This document shows, in pieces, positions 43,747 through 51,720 of a DNA stretch of 64,000 nucleotides. The notes below the pieces were generated by a model. That model was not told the DNA's origin. It ran no database searches and was given only the letters and a program-made list of their open reading frames with translations. The first letter of the stretch is position 1; every line of letters begins with the position of its first letter. Both the position numbers and the translations under genes were made by a program. This stretch comes from Hallerella porci (lineage in GTDB: Bacteria; Fibrobacterota; Fibrobacteria; Fibrobacterales; Fibrobacteraceae). The stretch spans positions 62,001 through 126,000 of the forward strand of contig NZ_QGHD01000003.1 of NCBI RefSeq assembly GCF_003148885.1, in the 5' to 3' direction.

Positions 43747-43768
43747 CTAAAACTTTACAAGGTGGCTT

Positions 43769-44083
43769 ATGTCTAATCATCGCGTTTACCTTGACGATAT
43801 CTACGCAAGCGAAGCCTGCAAAGGTTCTACATTCCGCGCAGTTGTCATGATGGCTCAAGAAGCTCGTTTCATCAATGAACAAGCTCGTCTCGGTTATATC
43901 AATCTGACGATGAAGCCGACGACCATTGCGATGGACAAGTTCAAAGATAACAAGCTCACGATTCTTTCGAAAGCCGAAGCGGAAAGCCGTCAAGCAGCGA
44001 AAAATGAATCGGCTAAAAATCATGAACATGCATCGAATAACGCGAGCAGCGTCGATTCTGCAAACGATGCATTCGGTGTCTAA
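43769..44083 (+). CDS. rpoZ: Probable RNA polymerase omega-like subunit
   Basis: 104 aa. Residues 1-70 resemble the omega/Rpb6 fold: YLDDIYASEACKGSTFRAVVMMAQEARFINE fits the conserved helix-loop (the place of [22 protein letters not shown] in typical omega), and PTTIAMDKFKDNKLTI follows in the position where omega has the conserved helper helix. The last ~35 residues are a polar Ser/Asn/Ala-rich tail. Starts 23 nt after tRNA-Ser behind AAGGTGGCTT and has its own terminator. The match is at the level of pattern rather than strict motif, so the family call is moderate; a small DNA-binding protein cannot be excluded. Confidence 0.55.
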   Translation: MSNHRVYLDDIYASEACKGSTFRAVVMMAQEARFINEQARLGYINLTMKPTTIAMDKFKDNKLTILSKAEAESRQAAKNESAKNHEHASNNASSVDSANDAFGV

Positions 44084-44105
44084 GCCAAACGTTTAGCGTA
44101 TTTGA

Positions 44106-44137
44106 AAAGGCGGCTCTACGGGGTCGCCTTTCTTTTT
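44106..44137 (+). terminator. Terminator of the omega-like gene
   Basis: An 11 bp stem (44106-44116/44121-44131) closed by a TACG tetraloop, followed by CTTTTT. It ends just before the ribosome site of trpCF. Confidence 0.8.
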
Positions 44138-44148
44138 AAGAGGATTTT

Positions 44149-45636
44149 ATGAGCCGCGATATTCTTGCAGAAATCATTGAAAAGCGAAGAGTGGACCTTG
44201 CTCGCCTTGGAACTTGCTTTGGATTTGAACGTCCAGAGCGCACTCGCCCGCTGCATCCTTTTATCGCAGCTCCCGGAACAATTCTCGAAGTGAAGCGTTC
44301 TTCGCCGTCAAAAGGAAATATCGCGATGGGATTAGACCCGAGCGAAACGGCGCGCACCTACGCAGAAGCCGGAACCTCTGCAATTTCCGTTTTAACCGAA
44401 AGCAATTATTTTCACGGTTCTCTCGCCGATTTGGTGAAAGTTGCCAACGCAGCTCCGAATTGTGCCATTTTGCGCAAAGATTTTTTGCTTATTCCCGAAG
44501 AAATTGATGTAGCGTATGATTTTGGCGCAGACGCCGTTCTGCTCATCGCCCGCATTCTTTCGGACGAAACCCTTTTGCAAATGGCAAAGCGCACTTGCAA
44601 ACTGGGAATGACGCCGTTTGTCGAAGTTCGGACGGATGATGATTTGCGGAAACTCGCCCTCGTTCAGAAAAATGTGGAATGTGTCGCCGGGGTAAATGCT
44701 CGCGATCTTCGGAATTTTCATATCGATCCGCTGATTCCGGCTGCGTTCCGCGAAAAACTCGGTCCGCGCGCCGTCTTTGAAAGTGGCGTTCAAGTGCCCG
44801 CAGACGCTGCATTCGCCCGCAGACTCGGATTTACAGGCGTTTTAATCGGCGAAGCCGCTGCAAAAAATCAAAAATGCGCCAAGGATTTAGTGCACGCTTT
44901 TGTAAGCGCATCCCCCGATGGCTACGGTAAATTTTGGAAACGCATCGCCGAAAAGCGAGAACAAGTCTGCGAAAAATTCCCCGGAAAACCTCTTGTTAAA
45001 ATTTGTGGCATTACCAATTCGGAAGACGCCATTCTCGCTGCAGAATCGGGCGCCGATCTTTTGGGTTTTGTTTTCTTTAGCAAAAGTCCGCGCAAAACAA
45101 CTGCCGAAGAAGCGAAAAAAATCATCGCCGAAGTCAAAGCAAAATTTGCAGAAAATGCCCCGCTGTGCGTCGGCGTTCTCGCTGACCGCGGAAGCGAAGA
45201 AGAGTCCGCTGCGCTGAAACTTGCCCGCGAAGGCATTCTCGATGCGATCCAATTTCACGGCTGCGGAATCCCCGAGAATTTGCGCAATGCAAATTCTCTC
45301 GACTTTGGTTATTATGAAGCGCTTCGCGTCAAATCGAACGAAGATGTTTCGGCGCTCACCCAAAATTCTTGCCACAGTTTACCGCGAACTCTCATCGACG
45401 CCTATGTTCCGAATGAAATCGGCGGCACAGGAAAACGGATTGCGAGCGAACTCGTCGACTACGTCCGCAAAAATAATGCGCTTTGGATGGCGGGAGGCAT
45501 TTCTCCGGAAAATGTTTCCGAAATCGTCACCCGTTTTTCACCCGAACTCATCGACCTTTCTAGCGCACTCGAAGAAGCTCCCGGGAAAAAGAGCGCCGAG
45601 AAAATGCGAAAATTCTTCGCCCAAGTCCGCGGATAA
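44149..45636 (+). CDS. trpCF: Fused indole-3-glycerol phosphate synthase/phosphoribosylanthranilate isomerase
   Basis: 495 aa carrying two tryptophan-pathway TIM barrels. Residues 1 to ~255 are IGPS: EVKRSSPSKGNIA with the catalytic Lys, AISVLTESNYFHGS, ILRKDFLL, and FESGVQ. Residues ~278-495 are PRAI: VKICGITNSEDA with the catalytic Cys, GFVFFSKSPRKT, and a late MAGGISPENV with the phosphate loop and Asp-containing LIDLSSALE. The linker is short. Same fusion as in enterobacteria. No other trp gene is adjacent. AGAGGA lies 6 nt before ATG. Confidence 0.95.
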   Translation: MSRDILAEIIEKRRVDLARLGTCFGFERPERTRPLHPFIAAPGTILEVKRSSPSKGNIAMGLDPSETARTYAEAGTSAISVLTESNYFHGSLADLVKVANAAPNCAILRKDFLLIPEEIDVAYDFGADAVLLIARILSDETLLQMAKRTCKLGMTPFVEVRTDDDLRKLALVQKNVECVAGVNARDLRNFHIDPLIPAAFREKLGPRAVFESGVQVPADAAFARRLGFTGVLIGEAAAKNQKCAKDLVHAFVSASPDGYGKFWKRIAEKREQVCEKFPGKPLVKICGITNSEDAILAAESGADLLGFVFFSKSPRKTTAEEAKKIIAEVKAKFAENAPLCVGVLADRGSEEESAALKLAREGILDAIQFHGCGIPENLRNANSLDFGYYEALRVKSNEDVSALTQNSCHSLPRTLIDAYVPNEIGGTGKRIASELVDYVRKNNALWMAGGISPENVSEIVTRFSPELIDLSSALEEAPGKKSAEKMRKFFAQVRG

Positions 45637-45640
45637 ATGA

Positions 45641-45668
45641 AAAAAGCAACTCAACTGAGTTGCTTTTT
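45641..45668. terminator. Bidirectional terminator between trpCF and tmRNA
   Basis: Stem AAAAAGCAACTC/GAGTTGCTTTTT around a short AACT loop; A/T runs on both sides serve trpCF on the plus strand and tmRNA on the minus strand. Confidence 0.85.
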
Positions 45669-45671
45669 AAG

Positions 45672-46025
45672 TGGAGGTGAGGAGAGTCGAACTCCTGTCC
45701 AAAACCACGTCCCCGTTCATTCCTACGTGCGTTCCCTTCGTATTTAAGATCTCGCCAGTTTTCACGCCCAAGAAGGTCGGCGCAAATTCCAGCCAGTTCT
45801 GTAAATTTCGGACCGCGCCCCAGAACATGACGCTTTCCTATCCCACATTGCGACTGGAGATCTCAAGCCCGTGGGAGGGGATCAAGTTCCAGCGTTGCTA
45901 AAAATTAAGCAGCGAGTGCGTATTCTTCGTTAGCACTTATTTTTTTCCGGCTTTTTTACGAGGCCAGCCAGACCCTCGGCACGCAACTCACGCTTCAGCG
46001 ATCCTGTCGAAACCAGAGCACCCCC
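45672..46025 (-). ncRNA. ssrA: Transfer-messenger RNA
   Basis: Rescues stalled ribosomes and tags the unfinished protein. About 354 nt, one-piece. tRNA-like ends: 5' GGGGGTG pairs with 3' CACCTCC before the final A; the T arm reads GAGTTCGACTC. GGTTTCGACAGGATCGCTGAAG near the 5' end is typical. The tag frame reads GCT AAC GAA GAA TAC GCA CTC GCT GCT TAA, giving ANEEYALAA. CCA is not encoded. Confidence 0.95.
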
Positions 46026-46158
46026 GAAACAGAGAAGACAGGTTAAATATAGTAAAAGTCAATCAAAGAATAAAGGGAAATTTTTATGTGCAACGCCCCG
46101 AAGGGGTGAGACGCAGCGAATAGCTGCGGCGAAGCAAACCAGAGCACCCCCGAAACAG
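46010..46158. repeat. 23 bp exact direct repeat of the tmRNA 5' end
   Basis: 46010-46032 (spanning the first 16 nt of ssrA plus 7 nt upstream) recurs exactly at 46136-46158, 126 bp away. The second copy is not part of any RNA seen. Confidence 0.8.
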
Positions 46159-46375
46159 CGCGGGCAATGAGGAATTTTATCTCCTGAGTTCCGGAGGGCA
46201 ATCTTGCGTGCAAAATGTTATCTCCGGAGTCCCGATGGACAAATTTTGCAGAAATTAGAGATCTTCGTGCGAGAACGTCCCAAATTTACCGTTTTTAAAA
46301 TTCACATTTTAACCGCGCCGAAGGCGCGATTATCTCAATTTCTCATTCGGGCCTGCTGCGGTTGCTGTGCAATTA
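46026..46375. other. Non-coding region upstream of tmRNA with repeats
   Basis: No gene seen. It holds the second copy of the tmRNA-end repeat, a GCCCC-GAA-GGGGT hairpin near 46093, and two imperfect copies of TTATCTCC-GAGT-CCG-GG-CAA (about 46175 and 46220). A CGCGCC-GAAG-GCGCG hairpin lies near 46315. Confidence 0.55.
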
Positions 46376-46663
46376 TTATTCGGGTTTGTATGGTGTGCTT
46401 TCTTCATAAACATACTCGGGTGCAATATCAATTTCTCCGTGATCCCAAGTTAGTACTCCGTGTTGAACTTCAAAAGCTTGAAAAACTTCTTGATTTTTTA
46501 ATGGATTGAAAGCGTTGCCGGTGAGTTTTGCAGCATCAAAAAGTCGCATTTCACCTGTCGAGAATTTAACCAATAAAATTTTATCAGCAATAAATTTTGC
46601 TGCAACAACTTTTATCGAATCATTTTTTTCTCCGGCGAAGCAAATTCCGTTTACTTCATACAT
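46376..46663 (-). CDS. DUF2442 domain protein
   Basis: 95 aa. The family pattern is complete: KVVAAKFIADKILLVKFSTGE, RLFDAAKLTG, FNPLKNQEVFQAFEV, and GVLTWDHGEIDIAPEYVYEE. DUF2442 genes commonly sit next to DUF4160 genes, as here, and the pair has been proposed to act like a toxin-antitoxin module; that role is not proven. Start: ATG at 46663 with AGGTGA just upstream; a GTG two codons earlier is possible. It overlaps or abuts the stop of the broken DUF4160 gene. Confidence 0.85.
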   Translation of the reverse strand: MYEVNGICFAGEKNDSIKVVAAKFIADKILLVKFSTGEMRLFDAAKLTGNAFNPLKNQEVFQAFEVQHGVLTWDHGEIDIAPEYVYEESTPYKPE

Positions 46664-46665
46664 AC

Positions 46666-46932
46666 TCACCTCATGGGTTTAATTTTTTCAAAATGATTTC
46701 CTTGAATCGCTTTATTCCAAGCAACATTCGTTTTTTCTTTATTCAAAAAAGCCAACTAGACAGAACTTTAAATTGTTTCGCAGGAATTGAGCCAGAAAGT
46801 AATTCACCATCTAAAGAAACTTCTGCCTCATGCTCTCCATAAAAAAACATGAACATGTGGTTGATTGTGCTGTTTATTATCGTGAAAATACATATAGATA
46901 ATCATTCCTGCGAATCGACTTAGCTCAGGCAT
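46666..46932 (-). pseudogene. DUF4160 protein gene disrupted by two homopolymer indels
   Basis: Reading from the ATG at 46932 (after GGAGG): MPELSRFAGMIIYMYFHDN, then QPHVHV, exactly the DUF4160 start. A run of seven T (complement of 46841-46847) shifts the frame; one T fewer would give FYGEHEAEVSLDGELLSG. A second run of six T (46745-46750) shifts again; one more T would restore LNKEKTNVAWNKAIQGNHFE to the stop at 46668-46666. The two shifts (+1, then -1) return to the original frame, but the middle ~30 residues are out of frame and hit TGA. Either a pseudogene, a sequencing error in homopolymers, or slippage-based switching. Confidence 0.8.
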
Positions 46933-47016
46933 TTTTCCTCCATTCCTAATTTAAATATTTTAAAACAATCTATAAATTTTAGGCTTCAAAAAAATAGGAA
47001 TAATTTCTCATAAAAA

Positions 47017-47034
47017 AAGCGGCTTTCGCCGCTC
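47017..47034 (-). terminator. Terminator of the IMP cyclohydrolase-like gene
   Basis: Stem AGCGGC/GCCGCT with a TTTC loop, followed on the minus strand by seven T; begins 7 nt past the stop. Confidence 0.75.
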
Positions 47035-47040
47035 TTTCTT

Positions 47041-47772
47041 TTAGCCGAGTTTGTTTACAATCAAAGTCTTTGCTTCGAAGGTTTCGCGGTTGATCCATTT
47101 GACGAGAAGCGAAACTTTGTTGTCTTTATCGAGAGCGTTCCAGTAGGCGTCGCGGGTCTTTTCGGCGGTTTCGAAAATCGGCATCCACTGCGGAACGCCG
47201 GCGAAAGACGGAATCGGTGTGCCGTTGGTAACGTAAGTCGAAACAAAATGGCCGAGACCCGGAAGCGCTTTTTCGTAGCCGAAAGTTTCGCGGATGCAGC
47301 CCGCTTCTTCGGAATTTTCATCGGATTTTAAAATCGAAAGTTGATAGACATACGGCGCTGCGTTCTTGTAGGTAATTCCCGAAATGCGCGGCGTGAAATT
47401 CGGCGCGTCGTCTTCGTATTCGCGGGTAGCGAGAGCGCTTTCAAAAGTGCCGCCTAAACGAATGCCATCAAAAATGGTGTCGGTCTGATCGCCGTTCGTG
47501 ATAATGTGCGCGTTATCGAGATGACGAGCGGGATAATAAATGATGAGATGCGGATCCGTGAGTTTGCTTTCGTCAAACGCTTTCGTTTTCACAAAGCCCG
47601 ATTCTTCGGCAACGAAAATGCGATTGCGACTGTTTACGCTTCTGCCCATAATCCAGTAAACTTGTACGAAAGCTTTGCCATCGGGAGAGGTGCCGAGCAC
47701 AATTCCGCGACCAGGATACGGATTCTTGGAAAGAGTTTGAAAGTTTTCTTCTGCCTTAGCTGAATAGCTCAT
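47041..47772 (-). CDS. PurO-type IMP cyclohydrolase
   Basis: 243 aa. Shows NPYPGRGIVLGTSPDGKAFV and YWIMGRSVNSRNRIFV, the signature of the IMP cyclohydrolase family first defined by archaeal PurO, which closes the last ring of IMP. Also IYYPARHLDNAHIITNGDQTDTI and NFTPRISGI. The ATG at 47772 is used because GAGGTT lies 7 nt before it; an ATG four codons earlier overlaps that site. No other purine gene adjoins. Bacterial members of this family are known, usually in genomes where the PurH cyclohydrolase half is absent or degenerate; not testable here. Confidence 0.78.
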   Translation of the reverse strand: MSYSAKAEENFQTLSKNPYPGRGIVLGTSPDGKAFVQVYWIMGRSVNSRNRIFVAEESGFVKTKAFDESKLTDPHLIIYYPARHLDNAHIITNGDQTDTIFDGIRLGGTFESALATREYEDDAPNFTPRISGITYKNAAPYVYQLSILKSDENSEEAGCIRETFGYEKALPGLGHFVSTYVTNGTPIPSFAGVPQWMPIFETAEKTRDAYWNALDKDNKVSLLVKWINRETFEAKTLIVNKLG

Positions 47773-47830
47773 CGGGAACCTCATAATGAAAAAATTTTCT
47801 TTGAATTTAGAAAAATTTTTGCGTTCGTTT

Positions 47831-48601
47831 TTACTTTGCGCCGGTGCTTTGCTTTAATGCTTTTTGAATCGCCGCTTCTAACGAAGATTCATACGGAACA
47901 CCCGGCCAAATTTTTTGAATGTAATCGTTTTCGTCGAGTAAGATGAGAGTGGGAATCGACGAAATGCGATAGGTGCGATACAATTCTTGTGCCGCATCGC
48001 GGTAAAGCGGATAGGGCGATGGATGTTCGCGGTAAAAATTTTCGAGGACGCTTAAATCTTCGTTGGCGACGCCGATAATTTCAAGACCTTGACTTTGATA
48101 TTTTTGATATAAACGGTCGAGAATCGGAAGTGTTTGACGACATGGTCCGCACCAAGTTGCCCAAAAATCGAGCAGTCTCGCTTTGGGTTTTGCTTGACTT
48201 TTTTCAGCGTTCTTGTAATAATTTTTGGGGAAGGCTTTGAATTTGCTTCCGATGGCCGAGCCTGTCATTTGCGAAACATCATCGGGGCGCTCCGAAAGTT
48301 TCACTTGAATATTTTTCGCTTTGCCGTTGCGGAAAACTTTTAAACGAACTTTGGTTCCCGTTTTCTTCCCCGCGACCTCTTGTTTTAAAACAGCGAGTTC
48401 CGTAATTTTTTTGCCGTTAATTTCGACGATAAAGTCGCCGGGCAAAACTTCTTTTGCATCCGCTTCGGGGAGAACGCTTTCCACTTTGATCGCATACTGA
48501 TTTTGATACGTATCTTCGCGAAATCCAATGCCGAGCCACGGGACAGCGAAAGCCGAAATGTGGAGCGCAAACAGGACGAATGTAAAAAAGAAAAATCGCA
48601 T
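47831..48601 (-). CDS. Periplasmic PDZ-thioredoxin fusion protein
   Basis: 256 aa. Signal peptide at about 1-18 (FFFFTFVLFALHISAFA). Residues about 20-105 are a PDZ domain: WLGIGFRED, ESVLPEADAKEVLPGDFIVEI, and NGKKI. Residues about 140-250 are a TlpA/ResA-like thioredoxin domain with FWATWCGPCRQTLP (active CxxC about 152-155) and the cis-Pro in SSIPTLIL. The PDZ probably binds a protein whose disulphides the thioredoxin domain reduces; partner unknown. It is followed upstream by a small outer-membrane protein gene in the same direction (10 nt gap). Confidence 0.85.
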   Translation of the reverse strand: MRFFFFTFVLFALHISAFAVPWLGIGFREDTYQNQYAIKVESVLPEADAKEVLPGDFIVEINGKKITELAVLKQEVAGKKTGTKVRLKVFRNGKAKNIQVKLSERPDDVSQMTGSAIGSKFKAFPKNYYKNAEKSQAKPKARLLDFWATWCGPCRQTLPILDRLYQKYQSQGLEIIGVANEDLSVLENFYREHPSPYPLYRDAAQELYRTYRISSIPTLILLDENDYIQKIWPGVPYESSLEAAIQKALKQSTGAK

Positions 48602-48611
48602 GAAAACCTTC

Positions 48612-49145
48612 TTAGAAAAAGATTAGCGAAAGCGTTCCCGAAATCACCGTGCTTGCAGTCTTTGTCACATATTCTTCTTCGCGGCCAAGACTTTCTCCGA
48701 TGAGATACGAGAGGCGAATTTTTCCTTGGAGCGCAAAATGCGCGTGCGGCCAAGGTTTCATATTGCGTCCGTAATCTACAAAAATTCGCGGAGCGGTAAA
48801 CCAATCGCCTTCTTTCTTAAAATAGACGGCGGTTGCGCCGACATCTACAAAATCTTCTTCGCTAAAAAAATAACGGATGGCGCTCCCCGCTTCATAAACT
48901 TTTTCATTTAATCCGATGGAAATTTCGGGCGCAATGCCGAAGTCGTTTTGAAAACGATAAGCGGCAAGTCCCGAAAGAGAAAGGTCAAATTCGCTGAGAT
49001 AGTATGCGATGGAAATTCCCCCGCCGAATGAAAATCCGCGGTCAATTTCTCGGGCGAGAGCTTCTTCTTCGGCAGCGTCATTTTCTAGAAAGAATCCGGC
49101 GTGCGCACAAACCGCAAAGAAGAGAATGAAGAAGAGTTTCCGCAT
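48612..49145 (-). CDS. Small outer-membrane beta-barrel-like protein
   Basis: 177 aa. Signal peptide at 1-16 (LFFILFFAVCAHA). The rest alternates polar and hydrophobic residues typical of an eight-strand barrel (FSFGGGISIAYYLSEFDLSLSG, FGIAPEISIGLNEKVYEAG, FVDVGATAVYFKK, KIRLSYLIGES) and ends in Phe (SGTLSLIFF), the usual C-terminal signal for barrel insertion. No family recognised. pyrD ends 4 nt upstream of its start and the PDZ-thioredoxin gene follows 10 nt later. Confidence 0.7.
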   Translation of the reverse strand: MRKLFFILFFAVCAHAGFFLENDAAEEEALAREIDRGFSFGGGISIAYYLSEFDLSLSGLAAYRFQNDFGIAPEISIGLNEKVYEAGSAIRYFFSEEDFVDVGATAVYFKKEGDWFTAPRIFVDYGRNMKPWPHAHFALQGKIRLSYLIGESLGREEEYVTKTASTVISGTLSLIFF

Positions 49146-49148
49146 TTT

Positions 49149-50294
49149 TTATTCGCGCTTTGCATTCGCTCTGCGAAGGGCTTTGAACAATTCTTTTCGC
49201 ATTGCGTGAGCGGGCATCCAACGGAAAGCGCAAACGCTATAACATTCCACGGCATCGGCTCCGGCTTGCATTAAATCGAAAACTTTTTCACCGTGATCAA
49301 TGCCACCGCAAGCGATAACGCTCAACTGCGGGAATCGCGATTTGACAAATTGCGTCATGCTGTAAGTGTTCAAATAAAGCGGACGTCCACTCAAGCCGCC
49401 TTTATCGCCATCAGCACGGAGAACTTTCAATTCATCGTATTTGGCAAACATCGGCAGTTCTCCCATTTTTTTTGTGGGGAATGTATTGCCGACGATGACG
49501 CCGTTTACGCCAGAGCGCACGAGAACTTCGACGGTAGCAAGCAATTGATTTTCCGAAAAGTCTGGGCTGAGTTTTGCGTAAACCGCTTTCCGAATCGATT
49601 GCGAATCACGATACTTCATGATTTCCGAAAAGAGATGTTCGATAAATTGCGTGTCCAAATCCAAACGGTTTTCGCCGGTGTTGGGACAGCTCGCATTGAT
49701 TTCGATGTAATCGCCGACGGGATAAGCAATCGCAAAACTTTCGAGGACATCGGTGATTTTTTCTTTTTCAGAAGAAAGCCCCGGCGTTTCGGCGACCGAG
49801 ATGCCGACGCTCATTCCGCTTTTATGAATGCTTGCGATTTGTGCGCTCACCCGTTTTGCGATGACTTCGACGCCATCGTTATTGAGTCCCATGCTGTTGT
49901 AAATCGCACGGTCTTCTTCTAAGAATCCAACGCGCGGACGATGCGTGTTTCCTTTGCGAAAATGTCTTGTCGCAGTTCCCACCGAAACACCGCCGAATCC
50001 GAGATTCGCGTAATCCGAGACGCGAAGCGCCGTTTTATTTGCTCCCGCCGCAAGAATAATGGGAGCGCTGAGAACGATTGGATTACTCTTATCGGGGAAA
50101 GTAATCGTCGTCTTGAGTTCGGGCGTAAAATCGGGCTTTCCGCTTAAAAAAGGAAGATACGGCGCAAAGCGCGCCACATGTTTCAAGGAATCGTGGCGAA
50201 ATTCCGGCCATTTTTTGAAGACGCGGCGAATGAACGCCAAAAGTTTATCGCCTTTCAGTAAATTATAATCGTGGTTTTCACATTCGACTGTCAT
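49149..50294 (-). CDS. pyrD: Dihydroorotate dehydrogenase (class 2-like)
   Basis: 381 aa flavoenzyme of pyrimidine synthesis. The N-terminal extension (about 1-60) and VGTATRHFRKGNTHRPR, IYNSMGLNNDG match membrane-associated class 2 enzymes. The active-site loop is INASCPNTGENR, where the base position is Cys; class 2 enzymes typically have Ser (NISSPNTPG) and class 1 Cys. FMN-binding IVGNT and CGGID follow. Start by position and homology; no strong ribosome site is seen in the AT-rich upstream DNA. Head of the pyrD, barrel, PDZ-thioredoxin run. Confidence 0.85.
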   Translation of the reverse strand: MTVECENHDYNLLKGDKLLAFIRRVFKKWPEFRHDSLKHVARFAPYLPFLSGKPDFTPELKTTITFPDKSNPIVLSAPIILAAGANKTALRVSDYANLGFGGVSVGTATRHFRKGNTHRPRVGFLEEDRAIYNSMGLNNDGVEVIAKRVSAQIASIHKSGMSVGISVAETPGLSSEKEKITDVLESFAIAYPVGDYIEINASCPNTGENRLDLDTQFIEHLFSEIMKYRDSQSIRKAVYAKLSPDFSENQLLATVEVLVRSGVNGVIVGNTFPTKKMGELPMFAKYDELKVLRADGDKGGLSGRPLYLNTYSMTQFVKSRFPQLSVIACGGIDHGEKVFDLMQAGADAVECYSVCAFRWMPAHAMRKELFKALRRANAKRE

Positions 50295-50343
50295 ATTTGA
50301 TTAAATTAACAAAAAAAACATCAAGGAAAAAATTGGTATCTGT

Positions 50344-51720
50344 ATGAACGAAACTTTACCCGCCCGCATTCATGAAATGTTTCCGCGTTACGTTGCGGCT
50401 CTTGAAAATCTCATCCGCATTCCGTCGATCAGTTTCGACAACTTTGACCAAAATGAAGTGCACCGTTCTGCGCAAGCGGTGAAAAATCTTTTTGAAGAAC
50501 ACGGCTTTCAAAATGCGCAGCTTTTGCTTCCGCCGAGTGGACGTCCTTCGGTCTTTGCAGAAATTAAAACGAATCCGCACAAGCCGACGATTCTTTTGTA
50601 TGCGCATCACGATGTGCAACCGACGATGCGCGAAGAATTGTGGCAGAGCGCTCCGTTTGCGCCCGAAGTCCGCGATGGCAGACTTTACGGCCGCGGCGCT
50701 GCCGACGATAAATCCGGAATTATTTTGCATTTGGCTGCGGTGACGCAAGCGCTTTCGATCGCGGGCAATCAAATGCCGAATATTAAAGTTTTAATCGAAG
50801 GCGAAGAAGAATGCGGCAGTTCTGGTTTTGGAGAACTTTTGAATAAGAACCGCGAACTTTTAAAATGCGATGCGGTGATTATCGCAGACCTTTCGAATTT
50901 CGCTGAAGGAACGCCGTCGATTACGACAACTCTCCGCGGAATGTCTGCGGTTTCTGTCATCGTGAAAGCGATGAAAACGCCTTTGCATTCGGGCTCTTGG
51001 TCGGGGCCGATTCCCGATCCGGTGCAAGCGCTTTGCAAAATGATTGCCTCTCTCACCGATGAAAAAGGAAACATTCTCATCGAGCATTTTTCCGATGGCA
51101 TTATTCCGCCGACCGAAGAAGAATTGAAAAGTTACGAAGCGCTCGGTTATACCGAAGAAACTTTCCGCAAAGAAGCTGCCCTTTTGAATAAAACTGAAAT
51201 TCTCGGTGGCAAGAAAGAAATTTTGACGACTCTTTGGCGGAAGCCTTCAATTGTTGTCACCGCCTTTGAAGCGGGCTCGCGGACACAAGCAGGAAATGTT
51301 TTGCAGAACGCTGCCTATGCCCGCATCGGCATTCGCCTTGCCCCTGGAATGGCCGCAGTTCCTTGCACCGAACTTTTGTGCAATCATTTAAAAAAGGAAT
51401 GCCCCGCAGGTCTTGAAATTTCGCTTTTCCCCGAAGACGGCGCAAATCCATTTACCACCGATATTTCGCATCCGTATTTTGCCAAGATGAAAGAAGCGAT
51501 GACGCGAGCCTACGGAAACGAAGCAAAATTTATCGGCTGCGGCGCATCGATTCCGGGCGCACAACTTTTCCGCGATAACTTTGGAGAAATTCCCATTCTC
51601 ATGACGGGGCTCGAAGATCCGAAATGCAACGCGCACAGCGAAAATGAAAGTCTCGGACTCGCGGATTTTGAACGCGGCATTATCGCCGAAGCGCTCTTCT
51701 TGGAGGAACTTTCGAAATGA
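50344..51720 (+). CDS. M20 family metallopeptidase (dipeptidase type)
   Basis: 458 aa. Two-zinc peptidase: LLYAHHDVQP (first His and Asp region), GRGAADDKSGIILHLAA (bridging Asp), EGEEECGSSGF (catalytic Glu plus zinc Glu), and a late GCGASIPGA and HSENES with the last His. Lid domain is between. Matches the PepV/CNDP-like dipeptidase branch rather than ArgE/DapE, since it is longer. Its last 4 nt overlap the sirtuin start. Confidence 0.9.
   Translation: MNETLPARIHEMFPRYVAALENLIRIPSISFDNFDQNEVHRSAQAVKNLFEEHGFQNAQLLLPPSGRPSVFAEIKTNPHKPTILLYAHHDVQPTMREELWQSAPFAPEVRDGRLYGRGAADDKSGIILHLAAVTQALSIAGNQMPNIKVLIEGEEECGSSGFGELLNKNRELLKCDAVIIADLSNFAEGTPSITTTLRGMSAVSVIVKAMKTPLHSGSWSGPIPDPVQALCKMIASLTDEKGNILIEHFSDGIIPPTEEELKSYEALGYTEETFRKEAALLNKTEILGGKKEILTTLWRKPSIVVTAFEAGSRTQAGNVLQNAAYARIGIRLAPGMAAVPCTELLCNHLKKECPAGLEISLFPEDGANPFTTDISHPYFAKMKEAMTRAYGNEAKFIGCGASIPGAQLFRDNFGEIPILMTGLEDPKCNAHSENESLGLADFERGIIAEALFLEELSK

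Noticed and set aside
45671-45901. 76 aa plus-strand frame over the tmRNA
   Set aside because: It is antisense to ssrA, whose tRNA-like ends and tag frame are clear.
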